Source of the DNA: a virus | Virus record (IMG/VR): IMGVR_UViG_3300034198_019339 | Span: 1-58,358 of that record | Direction: 5' to 3' (one strand) | DNA: 58,358 nucleotides | Part shown: positions 17,541 through 26,716 of the stretch, in pieces | How positions within the stretch are numbered: the first letter of the stretch is position 1 | Layout of the letters: every line of letters begins with the position of its first letter | Notes under the pieces: model-generated | Told to the model about the DNA's origin: nothing | Database searches by the model: none | What the model saw: only the letters and a program-made list of their open reading frames with translations | Made by a program: the position numbers and the translations under genes

Positions 17541-20500
17541 ATGGGAAATTTAAAAAAAGATAGCAATAATTTTTGGTCAGGAAAAACCAAATCTTTTATT
17601 GAAACGATTTTTGGTGGAAAAACCATCGAAGAAATAAAATCTATGTCGATAGAAGATAGAAAATCTCTTTTAATAAAAAAAGAAACTCCTACGACAGGAC
17701 ATACTTCAAGTATGAGCGGTCGTACATCATTTGATGTTCCAAAAAGAATGTCAAATGATAAACACAGGAGTGTAAGTCTTTCGGGAAAAACAACTTCTAA
17801 TGTTAAACCAAAATCGGCACCAGAACCATTAAGGATAAAACCTTCAAATCTAAAAAAAGAGGCTCACGAATATAGAAAATCCACTCCGACAAAATATAGT
17901 GGTTCTACCTCAAATAATATAAAAAGTTTAAACACACTTAGTTTTAATAACAATATAAACTCAAACCCAAATTCAGTGGCAGGAACTGTAGATTATAGTT
18001 TTCCTGCAGGAGTAAATTTTATTGGCTCAATTTATGGATTTGATGGTGAGGTATATGCAATTGAAATACAAAAAGACGGTAAAATATTAGTAGGGGGTGA
18101 TTTTGGTACTTACTATAGTTATGATTATCCTGAAGGTTATAGTGCAGCGTATTTAATCAGATTGAACTCTGATGGAACTGTTGATGATACATTCTCGACA
18201 GGTAATATAAATGGAGATGTTTTCACAATTGCAATACAACCGGATGGTAAAATATTATTAGGTGGTAATTTTGGTTATTATGATGGATTAAATCCTAATA
18301 ATATTATAAGAATTAACCCTGATGGTAGTCCTGATTATTCATTTGTGTATGGTTCAGGATTTAACGCACCGGTTAATGTAATTACATTACAGTCTGATGG
18401 TAAAATATTAGTTGGTGGTATCTTTGGTCAATATAATAGTAATACCGCATATTATTTGATTAGATTAAACTCTAATGGTTCAATTGATAATTCATTCGTA
18501 TATGGTAACGATGTCGTATCGTTTAATGGCGCGGTTAATGACATCAAAGTACAATCAGATGGAAAAATATTAGTTGTTGGTGAATTTAGTACTTATGCAG
18601 AGAATAGTTCAAATTATATAATTAGATTAAATAGCGATGGTACAAGAGATACTACATTTGTTATTGGTACAGGATTTAGTAACATAGTATATTCAATTGA
18701 TTTACAATCAGACGGAAAAATAATTGTTGGTGGTGATTTTTACGATTATGGTTATTATAACGGAAATTTATGTAATTCCATCGTTAGATTAAATACTGAC
18801 GGTTCCTTAGATAGTACATTTGGATATGGTGTTTATGGAGGAGTTTATAAAGTTAAAGTTCAATCTGATGATAAAATTTTAATTGGGGGATATTTTTATG
18901 ATTATTACCCATATTTTAATGATTGGACCTCATTTAATGTTGACAAATTAATAAGATTTAATCCTGACACAACTTTTGATTATAACTTTTATTATAAAGA
19001 CATAATTAATTATGATACATATGCGATAAATTTACAATCAGATGGTAAAATATTAGTTGGGGGAAGTTTTTATAATGATGGGGATGCTTCGACATACCCT
19101 TTAAATCGTTTTGGTAGATTAAACAATACTATCTCTTTATACAAATATGTTTATTCAATACTTAGTGATTGTTATGAAAACCCAAAAACATATTCAATGG
19201 GTTCAAATACTCTTCTAACTGAAGATGATTACTATAATGAGTGTGTTGTTTCGGCAACTGAATTAGGGGGTGCGTCTAATACCATTACAGGATATATTAT
19301 ATTAGATGGAGACAATCCTTTATTCACAAAATCAAAACCTGATTGTGAATTTGTTAAAAAATATAATAGTTGTTCTGAATCTATTTTAGATAACTACAAA
19401 TATGTTGTTGCGTATTCATTACTTGAAAATGAATGGGATTATTTTACAGTCGATAGCAGATATGAAGTTGGAGACATATTCTTCATTAACGAAAAATTTG
19501 AGGCAGATGAATTTGAAGTTAGGTCTTGTTTTAGAATAACAGAAATAATAACAAATGATTATGGTAATTATTACCAACCAATAAAATACATTCCTTATAA
19601 AACTTGTGAGGAATGCGTTAGAGCAAATGGAGTTCCTTATCGATTATATTCTTACACAAATGACTCTACACAAAAAGTTATAAGTTATCAATATTTTAAC
19701 TATGATGGATATGTTAATGACTTTTTTGTAAAAACTAGCTTTTTATTAACACCAAGTTCTTATGATTATATTAATTTCGTAAGTGATAGTCCGGCATTTC
19801 CAAACATGTATGAATATGGATTAGTTCCAAAAATTTATAGTACGGTATCAATAGATAGTAATAATAATTTTTTTGGTACTGCGGCAGAATTAATGTCTAA
19901 AAAAGGAAGTGGTGAGTATGACTACCGATTTAATCCATATTACGGTTCTTACCAAGGATTTAACGATTATGTGTTTTCAACATATGAATTAAAAAATGGT
20001 CAAATTTTAGTTGGTGGAACTTTTGATTATTATAATAACGAACCATTAAATTCATATGGAATTGCAAAATTAAATGTAGATGGATTATTGGATAATAAAT
20101 TTCAACCAAATTTATTTGGTGTTAATTCTATTTATACATTTGCAGAACAATCAGATGGAAAAATTTTAATTGGTGGCAATTTTGAAGGGGCAGGTAATTT
20201 AGAATCATATTATTTAGTTAGAGTAGATAAAAATGGTATTTTAGATTCAGAATTCACCAATAACATAATGAAAGATGGAGGATTAGATGGTTCTGTACAT
20301 AAAATCGTGATTTTACCTTCAGGAAAAATTTTACTTGCAGGTGAATTCTACCAATTAGGTAATGAAGTGGTCTATGGATTTGTAATGTTAAATTCTGACG
20401 GCACAATAAATCAAAAATTCTTACAAACTAAAGTACAACCTGATTGGTATTCTTACGAAATTTGTTTAGACTCAAACGGTAAAATACTTTTAGGAGGTGG

Positions 20501-22172
20501 ATTTCAGTATGTGTATAACCCAAAAGAAGATAGTAATTATGAAATAACAAGTATTATTAGATTAAATTCTGATGGTAGTCTTGATACCGATTTTAGTTTT
20601 GGAGCGGGGTTATACAATGATGAGTTTGAAACTTTTGTAACAAGAATAGTAAAAGACAATAATGGTAAAATCTTAGTTTCAGGAGCGTTTAATTATTATA
20701 ATGGTGACTATGTGGGATTTGGTCTTGTAAGGATAAACCCAGATGGAACTTGGGATGATAGTTTATCTATCGGAAATGGATTTAACTATCAACCTGTATA
20801 TTCTGTAGTAGTCCAACCTGATGATAAAATTATTGCGGGAGGGTTCTTTAGTTATTATGCGGCTTATGACGGATATAACGCACCATATATATTTAGATTG
20901 AATAATGATGGTACCCCTGATTTAACGTTTTTCCCTGTTAAATTTGGGTCTGGTTTTAATGACCCAGTAACAACTTTAAACACATCAAAAGACGGTGAAT
21001 TAATTGTTGGTGGATTTTTTACTTCTTATTTGTGGTTTGCGTTTGGAAGTGACGGAGCGGTTGTGAAATTATTCATAGCAAATGATTATGATTCTTATGA
21101 TTTTAACACATGTTCAACATCTGAATCTTCTTTAATTTATTTACCAAGTAGTGTAAACACATCAGATGATTTTTTAAAAGGTAATGTCAATAATTCTCCT
21201 TCAGTTTGCGGACAATATGGTAATGTTGTTTCAGGTTCAAGTGTTGAATCAGGTAGCAATTATTTTAGTGGTGATGATTATTTAGTTGTTTCCGACTCAA
21301 CAGATGAAGACTTTTTATTAGCAGATGAAGATTTTACAATAGAATGGTATCAAAACTATAATTATGATGGACAAAGTCCTATTGTATTCTCAAAAGGTGT
21401 TGAGAATGATGTTGACATTATGTTTTCAATAGAAAATGGTAATAGGATATATCTTTGGATTAAAAATTATTATTATGATTTTGGTTATTTTTATGGTTTA
21501 GATTATTGGAATCATTTTGCAATAACCAGAAACAATAATATTATAAGATTATTTAAAAATGGAACTGAATTGAAAGCTATTGGTTCAAGTAACGATAATT
21601 TTTGGGCAGGACAAGATATATTATTCCAAGGAAGTTTAGTAAGCACGGGTTATCCTCTCATAATCGGTAATGCAGGTTCTTCAAGTAGTAATAGACAATA
21701 TTATGGTGCGATAACAAACTTTAGATGGATTAAAGGAACTTGTTTATATGACGCTAATTTTGATGTTTCTACCTCACCTTTGAAAAACTTACCTAATACA
21801 AAATTATTATTACTTTCTAAAAATGAAACAGATTTATTGTTAGACTCTAGTTCAGAAAATAAAACAGTTACCCAAGGAGGTTCAGGACCTACTGATTGGA
21901 GTGATGATTCTCCTTTTGTAGGAGGTAATGCTCTCTACTCTTTATTTAATTCTGATGCGACAATAACATATTCATCTTGTAATTCATGTTCAGAAACTGA
22001 ATATTTAAACGTTACAACATTCGCATTTAATGGAGTTAAATCTGTGGTTGAATCAACCCAAATGAAATGGTCTACAATACAAAATGTATTACTTAATGGA
22101 CCGTATTTTAACACCACAATGGCAGGTGAAGTAAGTCCATATATTTATGGAATAATGAATTATTACAGATAA
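17541..22172 (+). CDS. Giant tail fibre: two delta-60 repeat propellers plus LamG-like domain
   Basis: 1543 residues. Residues 1-150 are basic, Ser/Thr-rich and probably attach to the tail. Seven delta-60 repeats follow (about 170-525; each has GKILVGGxF ... IRLNSDGTxDxxF, spacing about 54). A Cys-containing insert (about 530-810) comes next, then a second block of seven repeats (about 810-1180). A LamG/jellyroll-like domain (DFTIEWYQ near 1264; WNHFAITRN) and a short C-terminal region end the protein. Seven repeats per block fits two seven-bladed propellers, and the LamG-like fold suggests sugar binding. Expected receptor-binding adhesin. Confidence 0.85.
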   Translation: MGNLKKDSNNFWSGKTKSFIETIFGGKTIEEIKSMSIEDRKSLLIKKETPTTGHTSSMSGRTSFDVPKRMSNDKHRSVSLSGKTTSNVKPKSAPEPLRIKPSNLKKEAHEYRKSTPTKYSGSTSNNIKSLNTLSFNNNINSNPNSVAGTVDYSFPAGVNFIGSIYGFDGEVYAIEIQKDGKILVGGDFGTYYSYDYPEGYSAAYLIRLNSDGTVDDTFSTGNINGDVFTIAIQPDGKILLGGNFGYYDGLNPNNIIRINPDGSPDYSFVYGSGFNAPVNVITLQSDGKILVGGIFGQYNSNTAYYLIRLNSNGSIDNSFVYGNDVVSFNGAVNDIKVQSDGKILVVGEFSTYAENSSNYIIRLNSDGTRDTTFVIGTGFSNIVYSIDLQSDGKIIVGGDFYDYGYYNGNLCNSIVRLNTDGSLDSTFGYGVYGGVYKVKVQSDDKILIGGYFYDYYPYFNDWTSFNVDKLIRFNPDTTFDYNFYYKDIINYDTYAINLQSDGKILVGGSFYNDGDASTYPLNRFGRLNNTISLYKYVYSILSDCYENPKTYSMGSNTLLTEDDYYNECVVSATELGGASNTITGYIILDGDNPLFTKSKPDCEFVKKYNSCSESILDNYKYVVAYSLLENEWDYFTVDSRYEVGDIFFINEKFEADEFEVRSCFRITEIITNDYGNYYQPIKYIPYKTCEECVRANGVPYRLYSYTNDSTQKVISYQYFNYDGYVNDFFVKTSFLLTPSSYDYINFVSDSPAFPNMYEYGLVPKIYSTVSIDSNNNFFGTAAELMSKKGSGEYDYRFNPYYGSYQGFNDYVFSTYELKNGQILVGGTFDYYNNEPLNSYGIAKLNVDGLLDNKFQPNLFGVNSIYTFAEQSDGKILIGGNFEGAGNLESYYLVRVDKNGILDSEFTNNIMKDGGLDGSVHKIVILPSGKILLAGEFYQLGNEVVYGFVMLNSDGTINQKFLQTKVQPDWYSYEICLDSNGKILLGGGFQYVYNPKEDSNYEITSIIRLNSDGSLDTDFSFGAGLYNDEFETFVTRIVKDNNGKILVSGAFNYYNGDYVGFGLVRINPDGTWDDSLSIGNGFNYQPVYSVVVQPDDKIIAGGFFSYYAAYDGYNAPYIFRLNNDGTPDLTFFPVKFGSGFNDPVTTLNTSKDGELIVGGFFTSYLWFAFGSDGAVVKLFIANDYDSYDFNTCSTSESSLIYLPSSVNTSDDFLKGNVNNSPSVCGQYGNVVSGSSVESGSNYFSGDDYLVVSDSTDEDFLLADEDFTIEWYQNYNYDGQSPIVFSKGVENDVDIMFSIENGNRIYLWIKNYYYDFGYFYGLDYWNHFAITRNNNIIRLFKNGTELKAIGSSNDNFWAGQDILFQGSLVSTGYPLIIGNAGSSSSNRQYYGAITNFRWIKGTCLYDANFDVSTSPLKNLPNTKLLLLSKNETDLLLDSSSENKTVTQGGSGPTDWSDDSPFVGGNALYSLFNSDATITYSSCNSCSETEYLNVTTFAFNGVKSVVESTQMKWSTIQNVLLNGPYFNTTMAGEVSPYIYGIMNYYR

Positions 22173-22197
22173 ACAAATTAAAAAAAAAAATAATACA

Positions 22198-22422
22198 ATG
22201 ATACCAAATAACTTATTCCCCAATTTAGCAAGAGGTTTAGCCCCGTTATCGGCAGGAACCTTTGTATCTTACATTTGTGTTGTATGTCAATTACCTGATG
22301 GTTCTTGGGAAGCAGTACAAGCACAAGACACTCCTCATCCTGTTTATACAAATGGGTTAGGAAAAGATATAGTTCAAACACAAATGGTAACAATCGGAGG
22401 GATTGACGGATTAAATAATTAA
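22198..22422 (+). CDS. Small protein, 74 aa, downstream of fibre
   Basis: Residues include ICVVCQLPDGSWEAVQAQD and end in GGIDGLNN. Not recognised. It lies 25 nt after the fibre gene and 4 nt before the next gene, on the same strand, and may be a fibre-associated cap or chaperone. An antisense frame at 22178-22393 is rejected because it would be convergent with the fibre and has no start context. Confidence 0.55.
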   Translation: MIPNNLFPNLARGLAPLSAGTFVSYICVVCQLPDGSWEAVQAQDTPHPVYTNGLGKDIVQTQMVTIGGIDGLNN

Positions 22423-22426
22423 AGAT

Positions 22427-22876
22427 ATGAAAAAGATAGTAAAACTTACAGAAAGAGATATTAACGTTATCTTAAATAAAGTTATCCAAGAACAAAAAAC
22501 CGACCGATATATGTTCTTTTCTAATTTAGAACAAATTAAAAGACAATGTGATTTGTTGTTAGAAATGGATGAGGAAGCTATACATAATGTTTTAGAAAAT
22601 GGGCATGATTGGGCTCAAGACCATATTGCAACGGCCAAAGAATCAATTGACCAAGTTTTTGATTTTTTAATGAATGAATCAAAAACTGATTATGATATGA
22701 TGAGTGAAGGTAAAAAGAAATCAGGAACAAAACTATGTTCAAGAGGTAAGGCGGCAGCAAAGGCTAAATTTAAAGTCTATCCAAGTGCATACGCTAATGG
22801 ATATGCGGTACAAGTATGTAAAGGTCGGATGCCAGGTTCTGATGGGGAAAAAAGATGTTCACCACCTTATTGTTAA
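22427..22876 (+). CDS. Candidate packaged protein with KFKVYPSAYAN cysteine module
   Basis: 149 residues. The N terminus KLTERDINVIL fits a motif shared with two other proteins here. The middle is acidic and helical. The C terminus is a basic Cys module (LCSRGKAAAKAKFKVYPSAYAN, then QVCKGR and a final SPPYC) of a type I have seen in uncharacterised T4-like phage proteins. The IQE at 20-22 fits the gp21 cleavage rule (L/I)xE. An internal head protein is my inference. A bidirectional terminator follows immediately. Confidence 0.65.
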   Translation: MKKIVKLTERDINVILNKVIQEQKTDRYMFFSNLEQIKRQCDLLLEMDEEAIHNVLENGHDWAQDHIATAKESIDQVFDFLMNESKTDYDMMSEGKKKSGTKLCSRGKAAAKAKFKVYPSAYANGYAVQVCKGRMPGSDGEKRCSPPYC

Positions 22877-22882
22877 AAAACA

Positions 22883-22908
22883 AAAAACCCCTCATAAGAG
22901 GGGTTTTT
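22883..22908. terminator. Bidirectional terminator
   Basis: AAAAACCCCTC-ATAA-GAGGGGTTTTT; flanked by A and T runs, it serves both the + genes ending at 22876 and the - FKBP gene ending at 22911. Confidence 0.9.
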
Positions 22909-22910
22909 AA

Positions 22911-23360
22911 TTACTTACTTTCTTCGTTTACTTCTTCGTCTATGGATAAAAGTTCCAATTCAAAAGTCAAATTTTTACCTGCCATAGGATGATTGTGGTC
23001 AAGTTTAGCCGTCTCTTCTCCAATTTCCAATACTTTTACCAAAAACATTCCTTGAGGTCCCGAACCTTGTAACGTCTGACCTACTTCAAGGTCAGCTGGT
23101 AGTTGTGATTTAGGTACGTCAACAATCGCTTCAGGATTAATTTCTCCGTATCCTTCAGATGGATTAAGAGTGATTGTCTTTTTTTCTCCTACGGACATAT
23201 CAATTAATCCGTTTTCAAAACCTTTAATTAATTGTCCTTTACCTAAAGTTGCCTTTAATGGTTCTCTACCTTCGTTTAAAGAACTATCGAAAACTGTTCC
23301 GTCTTCAAATTTACCTGTGTAGTGAACAGATATTGTATCACCGTTTTTAACTTTGCTCAT
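22911..23360 (-). CDS. FKBP-type peptidyl-prolyl isomerase (SlyD-like)
   Basis: 149 residues. ISVHYTGKFEDGTVFDSS and LIKGFENGLIDMSVGEKKTI are FKBP-core signatures, with a SlyD-type insert-in-flap region (about 75-125; NPEAIVDVPKSQLP) and LTFELELLSI at the end. No His-rich metal tail. It would isomerise Xaa-Pro bonds and chaperone folding in the cytoplasm. A host-like promoter lies upstream, so it is probably made early. FKBPs are rare in phages; probably acquired from a host. Confidence 0.92.
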   Translation of the reverse strand: MSKVKNGDTISVHYTGKFEDGTVFDSSLNEGREPLKATLGKGQLIKGFENGLIDMSVGEKKTITLNPSEGYGEINPEAIVDVPKSQLPADLEVGQTLQGSGPQGMFLVKVLEIGEETAKLDHNHPMAGKNLTFELELLSIDEEVNEESK

Positions 23361-23378
23361 TTTTTATTTGTTTTGATT

Positions 23379-23409
23379 AAAAGATACCAATATATTTTAT
23401 TAATATCAA
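23379..23409 (-). promoter_or_regulatory. Host-like promoter for FKBP gene
   Basis: On the - strand TTG-N20-TATCTTTT, close to the Bacteroidota TTTG/TAnnTTTG consensus (last base T). Confidence 0.6.
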
Positions 23410-23438
23410 TACATCATAAAAAAAATTTTTTAATAAAG

Positions 23439-23470
23439 TTTGTATTAATTATGAATTAATCTTATCTTTG
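23439..23470 (+). promoter_or_regulatory. Host-like (Bacteroidota) promoter
   Basis: TTTG-N20-TATCTTTG, an exact match to the Bacteroidota primary-sigma consensus, 22 nt before the ATG at 23492. Divergent from the FKBP promoter. Confidence 0.8.
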
Positions 23471-23491
23471 TCAAAACAAAAAAAAATAAAT

Positions 23492-23905
23492 ATGAGTTTA
23501 TTTAAAAACCTAACGTCTAAAAGAATACCCGTTTTATTTCGTAAATTCAAAAATAGATTGGCAAAAAAGATTGATGATGCCAAAAATTTAGATGAGATTC
23601 AAATACAAACTATTAAAAACATTAGGATTATGATGTCAAAAAAAGATGCAATCCTATTAATCGCTCCAATTTCAGGAGTTTGTCATATTGAATGGGAACA
23701 CTATTTTGTTAAGATTGGAGATTCTTCAATCACCATAACCAACGGTAAATTTTCATATTATATATGGTTACCAGTTACTTCTATGACATACCTAAAAGAT
23801 ATGTTCTACAGACAAGTAGAACACCGTAGGAAGACGCTTGAGTCTAAGTATGATGAATCTACCTTAAGTAACCTAAAATCGATTTATACCCAACTTATGC
23901 CGTAA
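23492..23905 (+). CDS. Hypothetical protein, 137 aa
   Basis: Not recognised. Basic N terminus (MSLFKNLTSKRIPVLFRKFKNRLAKK), then a beta-rich region (LIAPISGVCHIEWEHYFVKIGDSSITI) and a basic helical end. I start at ATG 23492, downstream of an exact host-like promoter; the upstream TTG at 23468 overlaps the -7 box and is not used. The 3' end overlaps the convergent gene by 11 nt. Promoter class suggests early expression. Confidence 0.75.
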   Translation: MSLFKNLTSKRIPVLFRKFKNRLAKKIDDAKNLDEIQIQTIKNIRIMMSKKDAILLIAPISGVCHIEWEHYFVKIGDSSITITNGKFSYYIWLPVTSMTYLKDMFYRQVEHRRKTLESKYDESTLSNLKSIYTQLMP

Positions 23906-24827
23906 TATCCCTATTTGATACTACCTCAATTAAAATATCAAGTAATCTATCTTTAAACGACTCATTCTTTTTCTTTTTTGGTTCATAATGAACCATTTTC
24001 GGAGAGTTTCCTGTTCCTGTTTTTGAATGAGTTTTTTCTGCCTTTCTTTTTTGTTGACACGCAGCTCTTTTCTGAGAGTCACTCATTTTCCCCGCAACTC
24101 CTGCTGCACGACATTTTGGATACCCTCTATCTGAAGCTTCAGGTCTTCCGCAAGGTGGATGTTTTCCATTGACTTTACGACAAATATTCACCCAAGGACC
24201 TTTTGGTTGTTTACTCCCCTTTGGTTTTTTTTTAGTTCCAAACCAAACTGCTAAATCTTCATTTAATTTATTTTTGGTCAATTTTTTTAATGTCTGTATA
24301 TCCTCAATAAATTTATCTTTATACATCCCCCCACAATAAATGGTTAAAAAATCAAAAACATCTTCATCACCATTTTTTATTTTATGTAATATGTCTTTTT
24401 TTGCATCATCGACTGAAAAATATTTCCCACTTCTAAACTGAATTTTTGACGCTTTAATAATAATTGGATAAATATCTTTAATTAACTGACCTATGTTTGC
24501 TTTGTCTGATTCAACAATTTTACCGACACCCTGATTTAAGATATCCCCATCATCATCATTTCCTGATGGATGTTTTTCAATAAATTTAGATATTTTCAAT
24601 GCTTTTTTTTCAATTTTTTGTGCAGTTTTTTTAGACACATCCAACTTACCATCATAACTATCATAAGCAAGTTCAGCGTCATTATATTTTGAAACATTGA
24701 CTATAAATGGGTCTAATTCCTTCTTTTTAAATATTCTTACACCTGGAGATAATGGAACTGTAAATCTACCTGAAGACATTCCTGCTCCTGTGGCTTCATT
24801 TATATTGTTGGGAGTTTCTATAGACAT
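23895..24827 (-). CDS. Candidate packaged protein with paired-Cys basic module
   Basis: 310 residues. Near the start NNINEATGAG contains a possible gp21 cleavage site (INE11), followed by GRFTVPLSPGVRIF and KKELDPFIVNVSKYNDAELAYDSYDGKLD. The C-terminal third has GPWVNICRKVNGKHPPCG, YPKCRAAGVAGKMSD and ACQQKRKAEK, a Cys/Lys-rich module of a type recurrent in T4-like phages, then an amphipathic tail. Function unknown; prohead core or internal protein is inferred. TATTTAT lies upstream. Confidence 0.65.
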   Translation of the reverse strand: MSIETPNNINEATGAGMSSGRFTVPLSPGVRIFKKKELDPFIVNVSKYNDAELAYDSYDGKLDVSKKTAQKIEKKALKISKFIEKHPSGNDDDGDILNQGVGKIVESDKANIGQLIKDIYPIIIKASKIQFRSGKYFSVDDAKKDILHKIKNGDEDVFDFLTIYCGGMYKDKFIEDIQTLKKLTKNKLNEDLAVWFGTKKKPKGSKQPKGPWVNICRKVNGKHPPCGRPEASDRGYPKCRAAGVAGKMSDSQKRAACQQKRKAEKTHSKTGTGNSPKMVHYEPKKKKNESFKDRLLDILIEVVSNRDITA

Positions 24828-24853
24828 TTTAAAATAAAACAGTTATTTTTATT

Positions 24854-24860
24854 ATAAATA
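24854..24860 (-). promoter_or_regulatory. Candidate late promoter TATTTAT (gene 24827)
   Basis: Coding-strand GGTATTTATAATAAAA, 26 nt upstream of the start. The same bases read TATAAATA on the + strand, 8 nt before the ATG at 24869, so the site could serve both genes. Confidence 0.55.
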
Positions 24861-24868
24861 CCTTGTAA

Positions 24869-25111
24869 ATGGAAAATAATCAGTCACAAAACCCAATAGG
24901 TTCTTTATTTGATACCGTTAATTATTATAACTTAGATGATTTAGATAAGTTTATTACATCTATGAGTTATGAGCAGGCTATGTATTTTTTGGTGGAGGCG
25001 GTTCAATCGGCATACAGAAGAAACTCATTTACAATGGCCGAGTCAGAAGTGATTTCAAAATCAATAAGAACTCTGTCAAAACCTATTACACCAAAAGAAC
25101 CCACTGAATAA
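24869..25111 (+). CDS. Hypothetical protein, 80 aa
   Basis: Acidic helical protein (NLDDLDKFITSMSYEQAMYFLVEAVQ). Not recognised; no signal peptide. It stands alone between divergent and downstream + strand genes, with the lipoprotein promoter starting 13 nt after its stop. Confidence 0.65.
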   Translation: MENNQSQNPIGSLFDTVNYYNLDDLDKFITSMSYEQAMYFLVEAVQSAYRRNSFTMAESEVISKSIRTLSKPITPKEPTE

Positions 25112-25124
25112 TTTTTTAAAAAAG

Positions 25125-25155
25125 TTTGTAGATTTAATTTTTATATGTATCTTTG
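25125..25155 (+). promoter_or_regulatory. Host-like (Bacteroidota) promoter
   Basis: TTTG-N19-TATCTTTG, exact consensus, 22 nt upstream of the lipoprotein ATG at 25178. Confidence 0.8.
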
Positions 25156-25177
25156 TAGAACAAAATCAAATAAATCT

Positions 25178-25402
25178 ATGAAAAATCTATTGTCTATCGT
25201 AATTGTAATTTGTTTTATGACCTCTTGTGCTCCAAAAGTAGTTCAACTAACCGATGGAAGAATGATTACAAAGAAAAAAGAGACAAGGATGATTCATAAA
25301 GCGATGAAAACCGCGTATAAAAGTTTGTCAAAAGACCAAAAACAACTTTTATTTGAAGATGTTAATATTACTGTTGATACGCTTCATGTATCAGGAAATT
25401 AA
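25178..25402 (+). CDS. Small lipoprotein, 74 aa
   Basis: MKNLLSIVIVICFMTSCAPK is a lipoprotein signal peptide with the lipobox Cys at 17. The mature part is basic then acidic and ends DVNITVDTLHVSGN; not recognised. The ATG at 25178 is chosen because it starts the signal peptide and follows an exact host-like promoter; an upstream in-frame ATG at 25145 lies inside the -7 region. A phage lipoprotein made early suggests a role in the host envelope, such as superinfection exclusion. This is inference. Confidence 0.8.
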   Translation: MKNLLSIVIVICFMTSCAPKVVQLTDGRMITKKKETRMIHKAMKTAYKSLSKDQKQLLFEDVNITVDTLHVSGN

Positions 25403-26628
25403 ATTAATTTGAATATTTCGTCTTTCTTAACTCTAGTTGATTGTTTATTAAAGTAAAAGTCAATTGGCATTAAAGCTTTAAGAGACCCATCATTATTTTT
25501 TATTACTTTCTTTTTCTCAATAAGATAATTAATATATCCATCTAAAGTTCCTGTACCTGTTGTAGAGTAGTATTTTATTTGTTTTATACTCCCTGTTGTT
25601 CCACTTGTGGTTCCACTTGTAGTTTGTCCTGCGGCATTTGGTTCTTCATCACCGGCATTCGCCTTTTCTGTTCCTTTTAGTATTGGGTTTCCGCATGGGT
25701 CTAAAACTAAAATAACTTTAGGTCCGTGTTCACCTCTATCCGCTCTAATTTCAGGGGTACATCCATCATATAAAACAGTACTTCCTTTTGATACTTTAAC
25801 CCTTGGAGTACTAGAATGGCAATCACCTTCTTTATTTTGACAAACTGTTATTATTTCAATGTTTCTTGGGGTTTCTCCTATAACTTGCTTTGCCAATTCA
25901 TTACTAACTTGTAATGGACCACTTGTTCTTGCACCGCCATCTTTCTTGTTGTTTAAATTTGCGATACCAATTTTTGTTTGATTTAAATATACATCAAATA
26001 GGGCCGCATCACAAATATGTCGTTTACCACAAAGTTGTTTTGGGTCATAATAAACCTCAATTGTTAGTCCAACAATACATTCTGCGGGCGCTTGTATTTT
26101 TAATTCGACCTTAACAAATCTTTCTGTACTATATTGTTGTGATTTTGTAGGGTCATTCAAATCTTGAGGTCCCTTATATTCTGTTTGTCCTATTACAATC
26201 TCAGGAGCTTCGAATATTGGCATCTTGTCAATGTTTTTATTTGTAATCAAAGTTTCAAAATATTTTGACAAATATTGTTTCATAGTCTCAGCTCGTTTTT
26301 GAGACAAATATCCTTGACCTACTTGTACTTTTGGTGATACTTCAGTATCATAATTTGTAACCTGTGATTCTCCTGCGGTTATTTTAATATAAACCACACT
26401 ACCTTTATTTGCAATTAAAAATCTTGCGGCATTTTCAAGTTGTGGATTTATTTCATTTAATCCTTGTTGTGATATACTTTTCCATTTACCATTATCAAAA
26501 AAAGTTTGTCCTTGTATGGTTATTTCTTGTCGAGCCCCAGTAGGTTCATCTTCTTTTAATAACCCATACATAGAAAGAATATCATTTCTTTCCTCTTCAG
26601 TTATTAAAAATCTTTTATTTTTCATCAC
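25399..26628 (-). CDS. Candidate packaged protein with OmpA-like segment, 409 aa
   Basis: The N terminus FLITEEERNDILSMYGLLKED matches the motif shared with the proteins at 22427 and 37874 and contains LKE26, a possible gp21 site. SQKRAETMKQYLSKYF (about 112-127) resembles the OmpA/MotB helix that packs against peptidoglycan-binding loops. Later, Cys-containing beta-rich segments and a Gly/Thr linker (TTSGTTSGTTG) are seen. No signal peptide. A virion-packaged or baseplate peptidoglycan-binding role is possible. M1 or M2 may be the start. Confidence 0.6.
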   Translation of the reverse strand: MMKNKRFLITEEERNDILSMYGLLKEDEPTGARQEITIQGQTFFDNGKWKSISQQGLNEINPQLENAARFLIANKGSVVYIKITAGESQVTNYDTEVSPKVQVGQGYLSQKRAETMKQYLSKYFETLITNKNIDKMPIFEAPEIVIGQTEYKGPQDLNDPTKSQQYSTERFVKVELKIQAPAECIVGLTIEVYYDPKQLCGKRHICDAALFDVYLNQTKIGIANLNNKKDGGARTSGPLQVSNELAKQVIGETPRNIEIITVCQNKEGDCHSSTPRVKVSKGSTVLYDGCTPEIRADRGEHGPKVILVLDPCGNPILKGTEKANAGDEEPNAAGQTTSGTTSGTTGSIKQIKYYSTTGTGTLDGYINYLIEKKKVIKNNDGSLKALMPIDFYFNKQSTRVKKDEIFKLI

Positions 26629-26635
26629 TTAATAT

Positions 26636-26642
26636 ATAAATA
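26636..26642 (-). promoter_or_regulatory. Candidate late promoter TATTTAT (gene 26628)
   Basis: Coding-strand GATATTTATATATTAA, 7 nt upstream of the first ATG. Confidence 0.6.
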
Positions 26643-26670
26643 TCAAGATTTATTAAAATACGTAAAAAAA

Positions 26671-26695
26671 AAAGGAGACAATTTCTTGTCTCCTT
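26671..26695 (-). terminator. Terminator after major capsid gene
   Basis: AAAGGAGACA / TGTCTCCTTT with a 5-nt loop, followed by a long T run on the - strand. Confidence 0.9.
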
Positions 26696-26716
26696 TGTTA
26701 TGATTTTAAGAATTAA

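Noticed and set aside
22178-22393. 71-aa ORF on the - strand over the small gene after the fibre
   Set aside because: It is antisense to a + frame that fits the operon spacing, has no promoter and shows no recognisable features.
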